In this document: piece by piece, positions 1-8,903 of the stretch
How positions within the stretch are numbered: the stretch's first letter is position 1
Layout: each line of letters begins with the position of its first letter
Assembly (NCBI GenBank): GCA_002353295.1
Contig: DEJG01000026.1
Coordinates: 120,234-184,233 of the forward strand
From: Prevotella sp. UBA2754
Lineage (GTDB): Bacteria; Bacteroidota; Bacteroidia; Bacteroidales; Bacteroidaceae
DNA: 64,000 bases
Direction of reading: 5' to 3'
Notes under the pieces: model-generated
What the model was told of the DNA's origin: nothing
Database searches by the model: none
What the model saw: only the letters and a program-made list of their open reading frames with translations
Position numbers and translations under genes: made by a program

Positions 1-138
1 AAAGGATTTCACTTTCGTATTGACCATGTTTTCTGTTCTAATGATATTCAACCTTATAACTGTAAGATTGATAGTAAAATGGATGCAAGTGACCATTTTC
101 CAGTGGTCTGTTGGTTAAAAATAGATAGAAAAGACTGA
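1..138 (+). CDS. Endonuclease/exonuclease/phosphatase family protein, C-terminal end only
   Basis: The window opens inside this gene; frame 1 is open from base 1 to a TGA at 136-138, giving 45 residues. The tail carries RIDHVF and, further on, SDHFPV. These match the two C-terminal motifs of the endonuclease/exonuclease/phosphatase fold (Asp-His near a beta strand, then the Ser-Asp-His catalytic triplet). The family hydrolyses phosphodiester or phosphomonoester bonds with a divalent metal; substrate cannot be told from this fragment. The motifs are seen, the family assignment is knowledge, and the specific function is unknown. Confidence 0.72.
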   Translation, partial: KGFHFRIDHVFCSNDIQPYNCKIDSKMDASDHFPVVCWLKIDRKD

Positions 139-187
139 AAAAAGAGCGAATTTCTTTGATAAATTTCGGTAAGTGGAGAAAAATAAG

Positions 188-195
188 TATATTTG
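188..195 (+). promoter_or_regulatory. Bacteroidetes -7 box for secDF
   Basis: TATATTTG fits the Bacteroidetes sigma-ABfr consensus TAnnTTTG. It sits 47 nt before the secDF ATG, with a TTTG at 155-158 that is somewhat further upstream than the usual -33 spacing. Confidence 0.45.
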
Positions 196-242
196 CAGGC
201 TAAAATAGCAGAATCATAAATTAAAATATTATAACAAACAAA

Positions 243-3200
243 ATGCAAAACAAAGGAATTGTAAAGTTTATTGCACTCGTCTTGATTCTTGTGTGCTGCT
301 TTTACCTTTCATTCTCATTTGTGACTCGTCATCATGAGAGCAAGGCTGCAGCTATGGGAGAGGAGGCTGGTCAGGAATACCTAGACTCCATCATGAACGA
401 GAAAGTGTACTGCGGAATTTATTCTTTCAAGCAGTGCCGCGAGATGGAAATTGGTCTTGGACTTGACCTGAAAGGCGGTATGAACGTGATTCTTGAGGTT
501 TCAGTACCCGATGTAATCGATGTACTGGCTGACCACAAGACTGATGCTGCCTATAAGAAGTCTATGGATGAGGCTAAGAAAGAGGAGGAGACAAGTCAAA
601 ATGACTTTATCTCCCTGTTTATCAAGTATTGGAAGCAGAATTCCAATGGTCGTCCCTTGGCAGCTGTATTTGCCACTCAGCAGATGAAGGGCAAGGTAAG
701 CACCAACAGCACCGATGCTGAGGTGGAGCGCGCACTGCGTGCCGAGGTTCAGTCGGCTGTTGACAACTCATTCAACGTAGTTCGTAACCGTATCGATAAG
801 TTCGGTGTAGTACAGCCCAATATCCAGAAGCTCGAAGGACAAAGTGGCCGTATTATGGTGGAGATGCCTGGTATCAAAGAACCAGAGCGTGTTCGTAAGT
901 TGTTGCAGGGAAGTGCCAACCTGGAGTTCTGGGAGACTTATAATTCTCAAGAAATTTATCCGCTTTTGGCTCAGCTTAATCAGAAATATGCAGCTACAGA
1001 GGCAGGCACAGACAATGCAGTGGCTAGCGATTCTGTCGCTGCAGACACAACCGCTGCTGCTACCAACGACCTGGCTGCTAAATTAGCCAAGAAGAATGAT
1101 AAGGTTGTGGATGCTAAGGCCAAAGCTGATGCTTTGAAACTCAATCCATTGTTTGCCGTTTTCCAGCCTGTTCCACAGGGACTGGCTATTGTCGGTTATG
1201 CGAATGCACGTGATACTGCAGACGTCAACAAGGTTATTTATTCTGATGTAGCCCGTCAGGTGCTTCCTGCTGAGTGCAAACTTCGTTGGGGTGCTAAGGC
1301 AGAAGACTTCGGAGAGAATACCAAGGGTGACGTCTTTGCCCTCTATGCATTGAAAATCACTGAGCCCAATGGTCGTGCTCCGTTGGAGGGTGACGTAATT
1401 ACAAGTGCAAAGGACGAGTTTGACCAGATGGGTCATCCTTCTGTGTCTATGCAGATGAATTCAGACGGTGCTCGCCGTTGGAGTCAGATTACCAAGCAGA
1501 ATATCGGTCGTGGCGTTGCCATTGTACTGGATGATGCTGTTTACAGTGCTCCACGTATCCTCACACAGATTGATGGAGGTAACTCTTCTATCACAGGTAA
1601 TTTCACCATCGAGGACACCAAAGACTTGGCTAATACGCTGAACTCTGGTAAGATGCCTGCCCCAACCCGTATCGTACAGGAAGAGGTCGTAGGTCCTTCA
1701 CTGGGTGCACAGTCTATTAAGCAGGGTGTTATTTCCTTTATTGTTGCTTTTGTGTTGCTGATGATCTATATGGTCATGCTATACGGCTTCATTCCAGGTA
1801 TGTTGGCTAATATGGCCCTGCTGTTCAACTTGTTCTTCACCCTCGGTATCTTGACCTCGTTCCAGGCTGCATTGACAATGCCTGGTATTGCTGGTATCGT
1901 GCTAACCTTGGGTACTGCAGTGGATGCTAATGTACTGATATATGAGCGTACTAAAGAGGAACTTCGTAAGGGACATACGGTGAAGGAAGCTTTGAATCTT
2001 GGCTATTCTAATGCTTTCTCTGCTATATTTGACTCTAACTTTACTTCGTTGATAACGGGTATCATTCTGTATGTCTTTGGTACTGGTCCTATCCGTGGTT
2101 TTGCTACTACCTTGATGATCGGTATCTGTGTATCGTTCTTCACCGCTGTATTCATGACTCGTCTGATTTATGATGCTAAGATGAAGAAGGATAAATGGCA
2201 GAATCTTACATTCTCAACAGCTTATTCTCGCAATATGATGCAGAATACGAAGTTCAACTTTATGGGTATGTATAAGAAGTCGTACGCTATTTGGGGCGTT
2301 GCAGCCATTTTGTTCTGCATAAGTTTTGCAGTTCGTGGTTTGAGCCAAAGCATCGACTTCACCGGTGGTCGCAACTATGTAGTGACCCTCGATAAGGAAG
2401 TTCCTGTTGAGCAGGTTCGTACCGCTTTGACTGGTGCTTTTGTAAACACAATCGGTGAAAATGCCGGTAAGGAAGCTAACACGAGTGTGATAGCTCTCGG
2501 TACTGATGGTAAGACAGTTCGTATCTCTACCAACTGGGATATTGAATCTAATAATCCTCAGGTGGATGATAAGGCAGAGACCATTCTTTATAATACATTG
2601 AAGAAAGCTGGTTTCGTTAATCAGGCTAATGTAGATGCCTTTAAGAATCCAGATGTTCGTGAAGGTGGTTCTATCATCAGTTCTTCGAAGGTAGGTCCTT
2701 CGGTAGCTAAGGATATCACTTACGGTGCTATCATCAGTGTGATTATCGCTCTTGTGGCAATCTTCCTCTATATCCTGTTGCGCTTCCGCAATGTGGCATA
2801 CTCAGTAGGATCTATTGTGGCTTTGGCACTTGACGCACTTATCGTGATAGGTTTCTACTCTGTATTGTGGGGATGGGTTCCTATGTCACTCGAAATTGAC
2901 CAGACATTCATTGGTGCTATCCTGACAGTTATTGGTTACTCTATTAACGATAAGGTGGTGGTATTTGACCGTGTCCGTGAGAACTTCAACCTGTATGCTA
3001 AGCGTGACCGTCAGAGTCTGTTCAACAGTTCTCTGAATCAGACGTTGGCTCGTACCATCAATACTTCAGTGACTACACTGATTGTGTTGCTGTGTATTTT
3101 CATTCTTGGTGGCGACTCTATCCGTAGTTTCTCGTTTGCAATGATTCTCGGTGTCGTCTTCGGTACACTTTCGTCTATCTTCATCGCTGCTCCTACGGCC

Positions 3201-3254
3201 TTCCTTGTAATGGGTCGTACTATCCGTGAGTCAGATGACAATGTAAAGGAATAA
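243..3254 (+). CDS. secDF: Fused protein-export membrane protein SecD/SecF
   Basis: SecDF uses the proton gradient to help the SecYEG translocon complete protein export across the inner membrane. At 1003 residues this is the SecD-SecF fusion usual in Bacteroidetes. Residues about 8-28 form the first membrane helix. The DLKGGM motif near residue 79 marks the SecD P1 domain. GTAVDANVLIYER near 557 is the SecD proton-pathway region, IDFTGG near 703 begins the SecF half, and YSINDKVVVFDRVREN near 900 is the equivalent SecF helix. The large periplasmic insert has an Ala/Lys-rich stretch around residues 260-300. The ATG at 243 is chosen because the hydrophobic N-terminal helix follows directly. It stands alone between its own promoter and a terminator. 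Confidence 0.97.
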   Translation: MQNKGIVKFIALVLILVCCFYLSFSFVTRHHESKAAAMGEEAGQEYLDSIMNEKVYCGIYSFKQCREMEIGLGLDLKGGMNVILEVSVPDVIDVLADHKTDAAYKKSMDEAKKEEETSQNDFISLFIKYWKQNSNGRPLAAVFATQQMKGKVSTNSTDAEVERALRAEVQSAVDNSFNVVRNRIDKFGVVQPNIQKLEGQSGRIMVEMPGIKEPERVRKLLQGSANLEFWETYNSQEIYPLLAQLNQKYAATEAGTDNAVASDSVAADTTAAATNDLAAKLAKKNDKVVDAKAKADALKLNPLFAVFQPVPQGLAIVGYANARDTADVNKVIYSDVARQVLPAECKLRWGAKAEDFGENTKGDVFALYALKITEPNGRAPLEGDVITSAKDEFDQMGHPSVSMQMNSDGARRWSQITKQNIGRGVAIVLDDAVYSAPRILTQIDGGNSSITGNFTIEDTKDLANTLNSGKMPAPTRIVQEEVVGPSLGAQSIKQGVISFIVAFVLLMIYMVMLYGFIPGMLANMALLFNLFFTLGILTSFQAALTMPGIAGIVLTLGTAVDANVLIYERTKEELRKGHTVKEALNLGYSNAFSAIFDSNFTSLITGIILYVFGTGPIRGFATTLMIGICVSFFTAVFMTRLIYDAKMKKDKWQNLTFSTAYSRNMMQNTKFNFMGMYKKSYAIWGVAAILFCISFAVRGLSQSIDFTGGRNYVVTLDKEVPVEQVRTALTGAFVNTIGENAGKEANTSVIALGTDGKTVRISTNWDIESNNPQVDDKAETILYNTLKKAGFVNQANVDAFKNPDVREGGSIISSSKVGPSVAKDITYGAIISVIIALVAIFLYILLRFRNVAYSVGSIVALALDALIVIGFYSVLWGWVPMSLEIDQTFIGAILTVIGYSINDKVVVFDRVRENFNLYAKRDRQSLFNSSLNQTLARTINTSVTTLIVLLCIFILGGDSIRSFSFAMILGVVFGTLSSIFIAAPTAFLVMGRTIRESDDNVKE

Positions 3255-3272
3255 GATTCACCTTATAATAAT

Positions 3273-3308
3273 GAAAGAAGCGCTCCCAAAAGGAAGCGCT
3301 TCTTTTTT
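3273..3308 (+). terminator. Rho-independent terminator after secDF
   Basis: AAAGAAGCGCT at 3274-3284 pairs with AGCGCTTCTTT at 3295-3305 and runs into a T tract. The inverted form also has a short T run, so it may serve the convergent MaoC gene too. Confidence 0.88.
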
Positions 3309-3324
3309 ATGAATGACATTCGCT

Positions 3325-3789
3325 TTATTCGAAATAGTAGAGGAAAGCTGCAATTCCTTCAAGAGCAGGCTTTCGTTGTCCTTCGATTTCTATCTTGAAT
3401 TTGATTTCTGCTTTGCAGATGCCTCGCAGATTCTGGATAGCATGCAGTTGAGTGACCAGTCGTACCCGACTTCCTGTAATGACTGGCTGTCCGAAACGCA
3501 TGTCATTCATGCCGTAGTTGACCAACATCTTGATGTTGTGTACCTCGATAATCTGATCCCACATATAAGGCAACAGACTCAGTGTCAGGTAGCCGTGGGC
3601 AATGGTACTCTTATAAGGACTCTCTTCCTTGGCACGAGCCACATCCACATGAATCCACTGGTGGTCAAGGGTGGCATCAGCAAAAAGATTGATACGGTCC
3701 TGATCTACTTCGAGCCATTCCGAGGCTCCTAATTCTTCGCCCAGATGGGCAGCGAACTCGTCATACGAGTTGATGACTAATTTTCCCAT
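3325..3789 (-). CDS. MaoC-like (R)-specific enoyl hydratase / NodN family protein
   Basis: A 154-residue single hot-dog domain of the MaoC/NodN type. The diagnostic stretch is FADATLDHQWIHVD near residues 36-49: Asp and His of the hydratase-2 motif in the NodN-like spelling (D-x-Q-W-I-H). Family members hydrate trans-2-enoyl-CoA or act on related acyl thioesters. The physiological substrate here is unknown, because no fatty-acid genes are adjacent. It is monocistronic, transcribed away from the tRNA, and ends facing the secDF terminator. The start is well placed behind a -7 box. Confidence 0.88.
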   Translation of the reverse strand: MGKLVINSYDEFAAHLGEELGASEWLEVDQDRINLFADATLDHQWIHVDVARAKEESPYKSTIAHGYLTLSLLPYMWDQIIEVHNIKMLVNYGMNDMRFGQPVITGSRVRLVTQLHAIQNLRGICKAEIKFKIEIEGQRKPALEGIAAFLYYFE

Positions 3790-3814
3790 AGTTTAAAATT
3801 TTTAAAATATAATG

Positions 3815-3822
3815 CAAAGGTA
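3815..3822 (-). promoter_or_regulatory. -7 box for the MaoC-like gene
   Basis: On the minus strand this reads TACCTTTG, an exact TAnnTTTG match, 25 nt before the ATG at 3789. Confidence 0.6.
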
Positions 3823-3830
3823 ATCAAAAA

Positions 3831-3865
3831 CTTTAAACTTTAAACTCTAAACTCTAAACTTTTTA
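3831..3865. repeat. Degenerate 7-bp tandem repeat, five units
   Basis: Five consecutive heptamers of the form CTTTAAA or CTCTAAA lie between the divergent MaoC and tRNA promoters. The same type of repeat occurs inside a coding region at 27147-27188. Confidence 0.75.
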
Positions 3866-3866
3866 C

Positions 3867-3874
3867 TATCTTTG
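3867..3874 (+). promoter_or_regulatory. -7 box for tRNA-Arg and downstream operon
   Basis: TATCTTTG matches TAnnTTTG exactly and lies 16 nt before the first base of the tRNA, the spacing expected for a short 5' extension. Confidence 0.65.
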
Positions 3875-3890
3875 CAATCACAAAGATGAT

Positions 3891-3962
3891 GCCCTGATAG
3901 TTAAATGGATATAACAAGGCTCTCCTAAAGCTTAGTTCCGAGTTCGATTCTCGGTCGGGGTA
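3891..3962 (+). tRNA. tRNA-Arg (anticodon CCT)
   Basis: A 72-nt cloverleaf can be drawn by hand. The acceptor arm is GCCCTGA with TCGGGGT (G-T end pair), and the D stem is GTTA/TAAC. The anticodon stem is AGGCT/AGCTT with loop CTCCTAA, giving anticodon CCT. The T stem is CCGAG/CTCGG around TTCGATT, and the discriminator is A. CCA is not encoded. It decodes the AGG arginine codon. An acyltransferase gene begins two bases after its 3' end, so the two probably share a transcript. Confidence 0.93.
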
Positions 3963-3964
3963 CT

Positions 3965-5113
3965 ATGAAAATGGTTGAAATTAGGGAAGTTAAGAACATG
4001 GGGGACTTGAAAAGGTTTATTCAATTCCACTATGATTTATATCGCGATTGTCAGCAAGCGGTACCATTTCTTTATTCTGAAGAGATGAATACCTTACGGC
4101 ACGATCGTAATGCTTGCTTTGATTTTTGCGAGTCTGTCTATTTCATGGCCTTTAGAGGTGATGAGATGGTAGGACGTGTGGCAGCCATTATCAATCACCG
4201 TGCCAATGAACGATGGCAGCGAAAGGATGTTCGCTTCGGGTGGCTTGATTTTATCGACGATCCGGAAGTGAGCCGTGCACTCTTAGAAGCGGTAGAAGAA
4301 TGGGGCAGAAAGAAAGGAATGAAAGATATTGCCGGTCCATTAGGATTTACCGACATGGATCGTGAAGGATTGCTGATTGAAGGCTTCGATCAGGATGCCA
4401 CCATGTATATCAATTACAATTATCCCTACTATCAGCAGCATATTGAGCAGATGGGCGGTTTTGCTAAGGACAATGATTACATGGAGTATCGTGTAAAAGT
4501 TCCTGAGCAGGTGCCCGATAAGTTTCATAAGATTGCAGAGATGATTCGCAAACGCTATAATTTGCAGGTACGCAAATTCACTCGTGAGGAGTTGTTGAAA
4601 GGAGGAAAGGGCAAAGAGATTTTCGATATTATCAATGTTACCTATAAGGATCTTTACGGCTACTCTCAACTGTCAGAGAAGCAAATCAACCAGTTGGTTG
4701 ACCAATATATTAAGGTGGCAGACCTGAACTTGGTAACAGCCATCGAGGACTGGAATACACCAGAACATAAAATGGTAGGCTTTGGTATCACCTTCCCCTC
4801 TTTCAATGGAGCACTGCGGAAAACCAGAGATGGAAAATTATTACCCTTTGGATGGTGGCATATCTTGAAAGTGTTGAAGTGGCACCAGACTGAGGTCGTC
4901 GATTTGTTGCTAATAGGAGTGTTACCGGAATATCGTTCCAAAGGTGCTAACTCACTGATTTTTGACGATTTGATACAGTGGTTCCAGCGCTATGGTTTCA
5001 AATGGGCGGAAGCCATGCCGCAGATGGAGTCTAATGAACACATGCGCGGCCAGTGGCAGTATCTGGAGGCAACTCAGCATCGCCGTCACCGTTGTTATCG
5101 GAAATTATTATAA
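3965..5113 (+). CDS. GNAT-like N-acyltransferase family protein
   Basis: A 382-residue protein resembling the two-lobed GNAT-like proteins common in Bacteroidetes. The N-terminal half has a GNAT-type core, with a FRGDEMVGRVAAIINH strand pair near residue 63. The C-terminal half carries LLLIGVLPEYRSKGANSLIFD near residue 315, where the acetyl-CoA loop is expected. The acceptor substrate is unknown. The ATG at 3965 lies just two bases after the tRNA, so processing of the tRNA 3' end would leave an almost leaderless message. A later ATG at 3998, preceded by AGGGAAG, is the alternative start. nrdD follows 22 nt downstream on the same strand. Confidence 0.75.
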   Translation: MKMVEIREVKNMGDLKRFIQFHYDLYRDCQQAVPFLYSEEMNTLRHDRNACFDFCESVYFMAFRGDEMVGRVAAIINHRANERWQRKDVRFGWLDFIDDPEVSRALLEAVEEWGRKKGMKDIAGPLGFTDMDREGLLIEGFDQDATMYINYNYPYYQQHIEQMGGFAKDNDYMEYRVKVPEQVPDKFHKIAEMIRKRYNLQVRKFTREELLKGGKGKEIFDIINVTYKDLYGYSQLSEKQINQLVDQYIKVADLNLVTAIEDWNTPEHKMVGFGITFPSFNGALRKTRDGKLLPFGWWHILKVLKWHQTEVVDLLLIGVLPEYRSKGANSLIFDDLIQWFQRYGFKWAEAMPQMESNEHMRGQWQYLEATQHRRHRCYRKLL

Positions 5114-5135
5114 ACGATATAAAAACTATAAATAT

Positions 5136-7370
5136 ATGATTCAGACTGTTGTAAAGCGCGATGGGCGCATTGTGGGATTTAACGAACAGAAAATCATGGC
5201 TGCTATCCGTAAGGCCATGTTAAGTACAGAAAAAGGGGAGGATGAACGTCTTCTTCAGACTATTACCGACCGTATTGCAGCTAAGGGTAATCCTCAGATG
5301 ACGGTGGAGGAGATTCAGGATTCTGTCGAGATGGAATTGATGAAATCCAGTCGTAAGGATGTTGCTCAACGCTATATAGCTTATCGTAATCAGCGTTCCA
5401 TTGCCCGTAAGGCTAAGACACGTGATGTCTTTCTTGATATTGTCAATATCAAAAACAATGATGTTACTCGCGAGAATGCCAATATGAATGCCGACACCCC
5501 TGCCGGCATGATGATGAAGTTTGCTTCCGAGAGCACGAAGCCTTTCGTTGACGATTACCTGCTGTCACCCGAGAGTCGTGATGCTGTCGAACATAACTAT
5601 ATTCATATTCATGATAAAGACTATTATCCCACCAAGTCACTTACTTGTGTTCAACATCCTTTGGATAACATTCTGAATCAAGGTTTTATTGCGGGTCATG
5701 GTGCCAGTCGTCCGGCAAAGCGTATTGAAACGGCTGCCGTTCTGGCTTGTATCTCATTGGAATGTGCGCAGAACGAGATGCATGGTGGACAGGCTATCCC
5801 TGCCTTTGATTTCTATCTGGCACCTTTTGTCCGTCTCTCTTATATCGAAGAACTGAAGGCACTTGAAGATCTGAATGGTGAGGATTATAGTGCACTTTAC
5901 GATGAAGTGCTCATCGATTATCTGAAACAGCCATTAGATGGTTTGACTGGCACAGACCGCGTGCGTCAGCATGCCATCAATAAAACAGTCAGTCGTGTGC
6001 ATCAAGCCATGGAAGCTTTTATCCATAATATGAATACCATTCATTCACGTGGTGGTAACCAGGTCGTATTCTCATCCATTAACTATGGTACCGATACTTC
6101 TGCAGAGGGGCGTTGCGTCATGCGTGAGATATTACTCAGCACTTATCAGGGGGTAGGCAATGGAGAAACAGCCATCTTCCCCATTCAGATTTGGAAAAAG
6201 AAGAGGGGAGTAAACTATCTTCCAGAGGATCCTAACTATGATCTGTACCAGTTGGCTTGTAAAGTGACTGCCCGGCGTTTCTTCCCCAACTTCCTGAATC
6301 TCGATGCCACCTACAATCAGGACAGTGAGTGGCGTGCGGATGACCCCAAGCGCTACATCCACGAGGTGGCTACCATGGGCTGTCGTACCCGTGTGTTCGA
6401 GAACCGCTTCGGACCTAAGACATCCATCGGACGAGGTAACCTCTCATTTACTACGATTAATATTGTGCGTCTGGCTATTGAGTGTATGGACGTTCAAGAT
6501 AAAGATGCACGTATTGCTAAATTCTTTGCTAAACTCGACGAAATGCTCGAAGTGGCAGCCAAACAGTTGGACGAGCGCTTCCAATTCCAGAAAACAGCCT
6601 TTGTCAAGCAGTTCCCTCTTTTGATGCGCAGTTTATGGATCGGTGCTGATAAATTGAGTCCAAACGACACCATTGAGAGTGTCATTAATCAGGGAACTCT
6701 TGGTATAGGGTTCATTGGTCTTGCAGAATGTCTGGTGGCCCTCATCGGTAAGCATCATGGTGAAAGTGAGGAAGCACAAGAGCTGGGACTGAAGATAGTA
6801 GGTTATATGCGTCAGCGCGTCAATGATTTCTGCGATCGCTATCAGCATAACTATTCTGTTCTAGCCACACCGGCTGAAGGCCTGAGTGGAAAATTTACCA
6901 AGAAAGACCGCAAAGAGTTTGGTGTCATTCCAGGTGTTACCGATCGCGATTATTATACCAATTCCAATCATGTTCCTGTCTATTATAAATGCTCAGCCCG
7001 CCATAAGGCAGAGGTAGAAGCTCCTTATCATGAGATGACCCGTGGCGGTCATATCTTCTACGTAGAGATTGACGGTGATGCCACCCATAATCCTCAGGTT
7101 ATTATGAGTGTTGTTGACATGATGGATAAGTTGAATATGGGTTACGGCTCAGTCAATCATAATCGTAATCGCTGTATGGATTGTGGCTATGAGAACGCAG
7201 CCCCTCATCTGGAAAAATGTCCTAAGTGCGGCAGTACCCATATTGATAAACTGCAGCGTATTACAGGTTATCTTGTTGGTACAACAGATCGCTGGAATCA
7301 CGGAAAACTTTGCGAACTCAATGATCGTGTTACTCATATTGAGGGCTCCCAGCAACAGGAACTTTTTTAA
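5136..7370 (+). CDS. nrdD: Anaerobic (class III) ribonucleoside-triphosphate reductase
   Basis: This 744-residue enzyme reduces ribonucleoside triphosphates to deoxyribonucleotides without oxygen, using a glycyl radical made by NrdG. An ATP-cone allosteric domain fills about residues 1-95 (VVKRDGRIVGFNEQKI). The C-terminus has a zinc site of two CxxC pairs (CMDC and CPKC, roughly residues 683-703). RITGYL then places the radical glycine at about residue 711. The reading frame is open further upstream, but MIQTVVKRDG at 5136 matches the usual start of the ATP cone and clears the upstream stop. nrdG follows after 18 nt, the standard partner arrangement. Confidence 0.96.
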   Translation: MIQTVVKRDGRIVGFNEQKIMAAIRKAMLSTEKGEDERLLQTITDRIAAKGNPQMTVEEIQDSVEMELMKSSRKDVAQRYIAYRNQRSIARKAKTRDVFLDIVNIKNNDVTRENANMNADTPAGMMMKFASESTKPFVDDYLLSPESRDAVEHNYIHIHDKDYYPTKSLTCVQHPLDNILNQGFIAGHGASRPAKRIETAAVLACISLECAQNEMHGGQAIPAFDFYLAPFVRLSYIEELKALEDLNGEDYSALYDEVLIDYLKQPLDGLTGTDRVRQHAINKTVSRVHQAMEAFIHNMNTIHSRGGNQVVFSSINYGTDTSAEGRCVMREILLSTYQGVGNGETAIFPIQIWKKKRGVNYLPEDPNYDLYQLACKVTARRFFPNFLNLDATYNQDSEWRADDPKRYIHEVATMGCRTRVFENRFGPKTSIGRGNLSFTTINIVRLAIECMDVQDKDARIAKFFAKLDEMLEVAAKQLDERFQFQKTAFVKQFPLLMRSLWIGADKLSPNDTIESVINQGTLGIGFIGLAECLVALIGKHHGESEEAQELGLKIVGYMRQRVNDFCDRYQHNYSVLATPAEGLSGKFTKKDRKEFGVIPGVTDRDYYTNSNHVPVYYKCSARHKAEVEAPYHEMTRGGHIFYVEIDGDATHNPQVIMSVVDMMDKLNMGYGSVNHNRNRCMDCGYENAAPHLEKCPKCGSTHIDKLQRITGYLVGTTDRWNHGKLCELNDRVTHIEGSQQQELF

Positions 7371-7388
7371 AGGTAGAAAAGTAAAAAA

Positions 7389-7883
7389 GTGATATCTGTC
7401 TTAGACATCATAGAAGATACAATGGTAGATGGTCCGGGTTTCCGGACCTCTATCTATTGTGCTGGCTGTCGCCATGCCTGTCCTGGCTGCCACAACCCGC
7501 AGTCGTGGGATTTTAGCGGTGGTCATCCGATGTCAACCGAGGAGATTATGCGTATTATAGAGGCTGACCCATATGCTAACGTTACTTTTACAGGTGGCGA
7601 CCCTATGTATCAGCCTGAAGGCTTTGCCGAATTGGCCCGTGCCATCAGGGAACGTACAAAGAAAAATATTTGGTGTTTTACAGGTTTTGTCTATGAAACC
7701 CTTTTGCACAATCCACGACATCGGCAATTATTAGAACTCGTCGATGTATTGGTGGATGGTCCTTTTATCAAGTCATTGCGTGATGAGTCACTGATCTTTC
7801 GAGGAAGCAGTAATCAGCGTTTGATAGATGTACCGTTATCGTTAAAAACAGGCAAGGTTGTTCTTTTCCAACCTGATGTTTGA
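7389..7883 (+). CDS. nrdG: Anaerobic ribonucleotide reductase activating protein
   Basis: A radical-SAM activase that loads the glycyl radical onto NrdD. The 164-residue length is typical. The cluster-binding CxxxCxxC appears as CRHACPGC near residue 27, followed by HNPQSWDF. The GGD of the SAM-binding region occurs in TFTGGDP near residue 64. The start is GTG at 7389; no ATG lies near, and the N-terminus SVLDIIEDTMVDGPGFR aligns with the family from its first residues. It is cotranscribed with nrdD. Its stop is three bases from the end of the convergent lipoprotein gene, leaving no room for a terminator. Confidence 0.95.
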   Translation: MISVLDIIEDTMVDGPGFRTSIYCAGCRHACPGCHNPQSWDFSGGHPMSTEEIMRIIEADPYANVTFTGGDPMYQPEGFAELARAIRERTKKNIWCFTGFVYETLLHNPRHRQLLELVDVLVDGPFIKSLRDESLIFRGSSNQRLIDVPLSLKTGKVVLFQPDV

Positions 7884-7886
7884 AGC

Positions 7887-8903
7887 CTACTTGAGCAGTT
7901 TTTCAATCTCCTGTTCAATCTTAAATTGTTCTATATCACGTGCAACAATCTTGCCTTGTCTGTTGGTTACTATCATAGCAGGAACAGTCATTAAACCAAG
8001 TTGTTGAACCATAGGTGACAGAAACAGCTGTCCGTCACATATGGTAGACCATTGCAACGAGTCGCGTTCCACTCGTTTTATGCATTCCTGTTTGTTGCCA
8101 TCCAGACAAATGCTGATAAGTGCTAATTGCTGAGGATATTTCTTTTGCAGTTTGCGAAGTCTTCGTTGGATATCTGTACTTTGGTAATGCCATGTTGCCC
8201 AAGTAGAGATAATGCCAATCTTTCCTTTTAGCTGGTTGGTCGTTACTTTTTTATCTTGGATATCTGTTGCTGTGACTACAGGCAACATTGCTTGCAAACG
8301 GCCATTCTTCAATCCGTCGATTTTTTTCTTTAAGATGCGTAAACGTCCATTGTCTGGATTAGCTTTCAGCATCAATGCAGCAAGACGCTGTGCTTCCACA
8401 TAGTCAGGCACCTTTGTCGTTATGAAGTATTTGTCCAGCAAATGCATACTGACTATTGATGTGGGGTTTTCTGTGATGTATTCTGCCACGGCAGAAGAAA
8501 CTTCCGGAGGTGTCAACTTGTTGATGCGAATACGTAGTTTTGTAAAATCGTCATTCTCATCTGTGCCATAGACCGTCATTTCCTTCAGATGGGTTGCATC
8601 ACCTTTGATCTCCACTTCTTCACCTGGAGCTGCAAACACTGCTTGTTCACTGAAATTTGGAAAGACTAGCATCAGTGTGACATCCTTACGAATTTCTTTT
8701 TCGTATGAGAAACGGCCATTGCGCACTTTGATGGTATCCACTCCCACTAAACCGCCATCGGGACTGTAAACCAGGAAGTCGCCTTGGTTGATATTGCGTA
8801 AGCGACCTGACAGGCGGAATTTGTCACCTTCAGGACCGCAACTGCTTAATAAAAGCAAACAGCCCAACGCCAAAAACCAATAGCTAATCCCCCAGTGCTT
8901 CAT
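7887..8903 (-). CDS. Thioredoxin-fold lipoprotein of the DUF4369/TlpA type lacking CxxC
   Basis: A 338-residue envelope lipoprotein with signal peptide and lipobox LLLSSC (Cys22). Residues about 28-120 look like the N-terminal beta domain (DUF4369-like) that precedes TlpA domains in Bacteroidetes. Residues about 205-338 have the thioredoxin-like pattern: a GKIGIISTWATW strand-helix junction and a cis-proline region TVPAMIV. Where WCxxC is expected, W238 is followed by HYQS, so both redox cysteines are absent. It is probably not a thiol oxidoreductase and may be a structural or binding relative. Its ATG overlaps the upstream gene's stop as TAATG, so the two are translationally coupled. Confidence 0.82.
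   Translation of the reverse strand: MKHWGISYWFLALGCLLLLSSCGPEGDKFRLSGRLRNINQGDFLVYSPDGGLVGVDTIKVRNGRFSYEKEIRKDVTLMLVFPNFSEQAVFAAPGEEVEIKGDATHLKEMTVYGTDENDDFTKLRIRINKLTPPEVSSAVAEYITENPTSIVSMHLLDKYFITTKVPDYVEAQRLAALMLKANPDNGRLRILKKKIDGLKNGRLQAMLPVVTATDIQDKKVTTNQLKGKIGIISTWATWHYQSTDIQRRLRKLQKKYPQQLALISICLDGNKQECIKRVERDSLQWSTICDGQLFLSPMVQQLGLMTVPAMIVTNRQGKIVARDIEQFKIEQEIEKLLK

Noticed and set aside
3831..3865. Heptad repeats as a CRISPR array
   Set aside because: Units are contiguous 7-mers with no spacers, and no cas genes are nearby.
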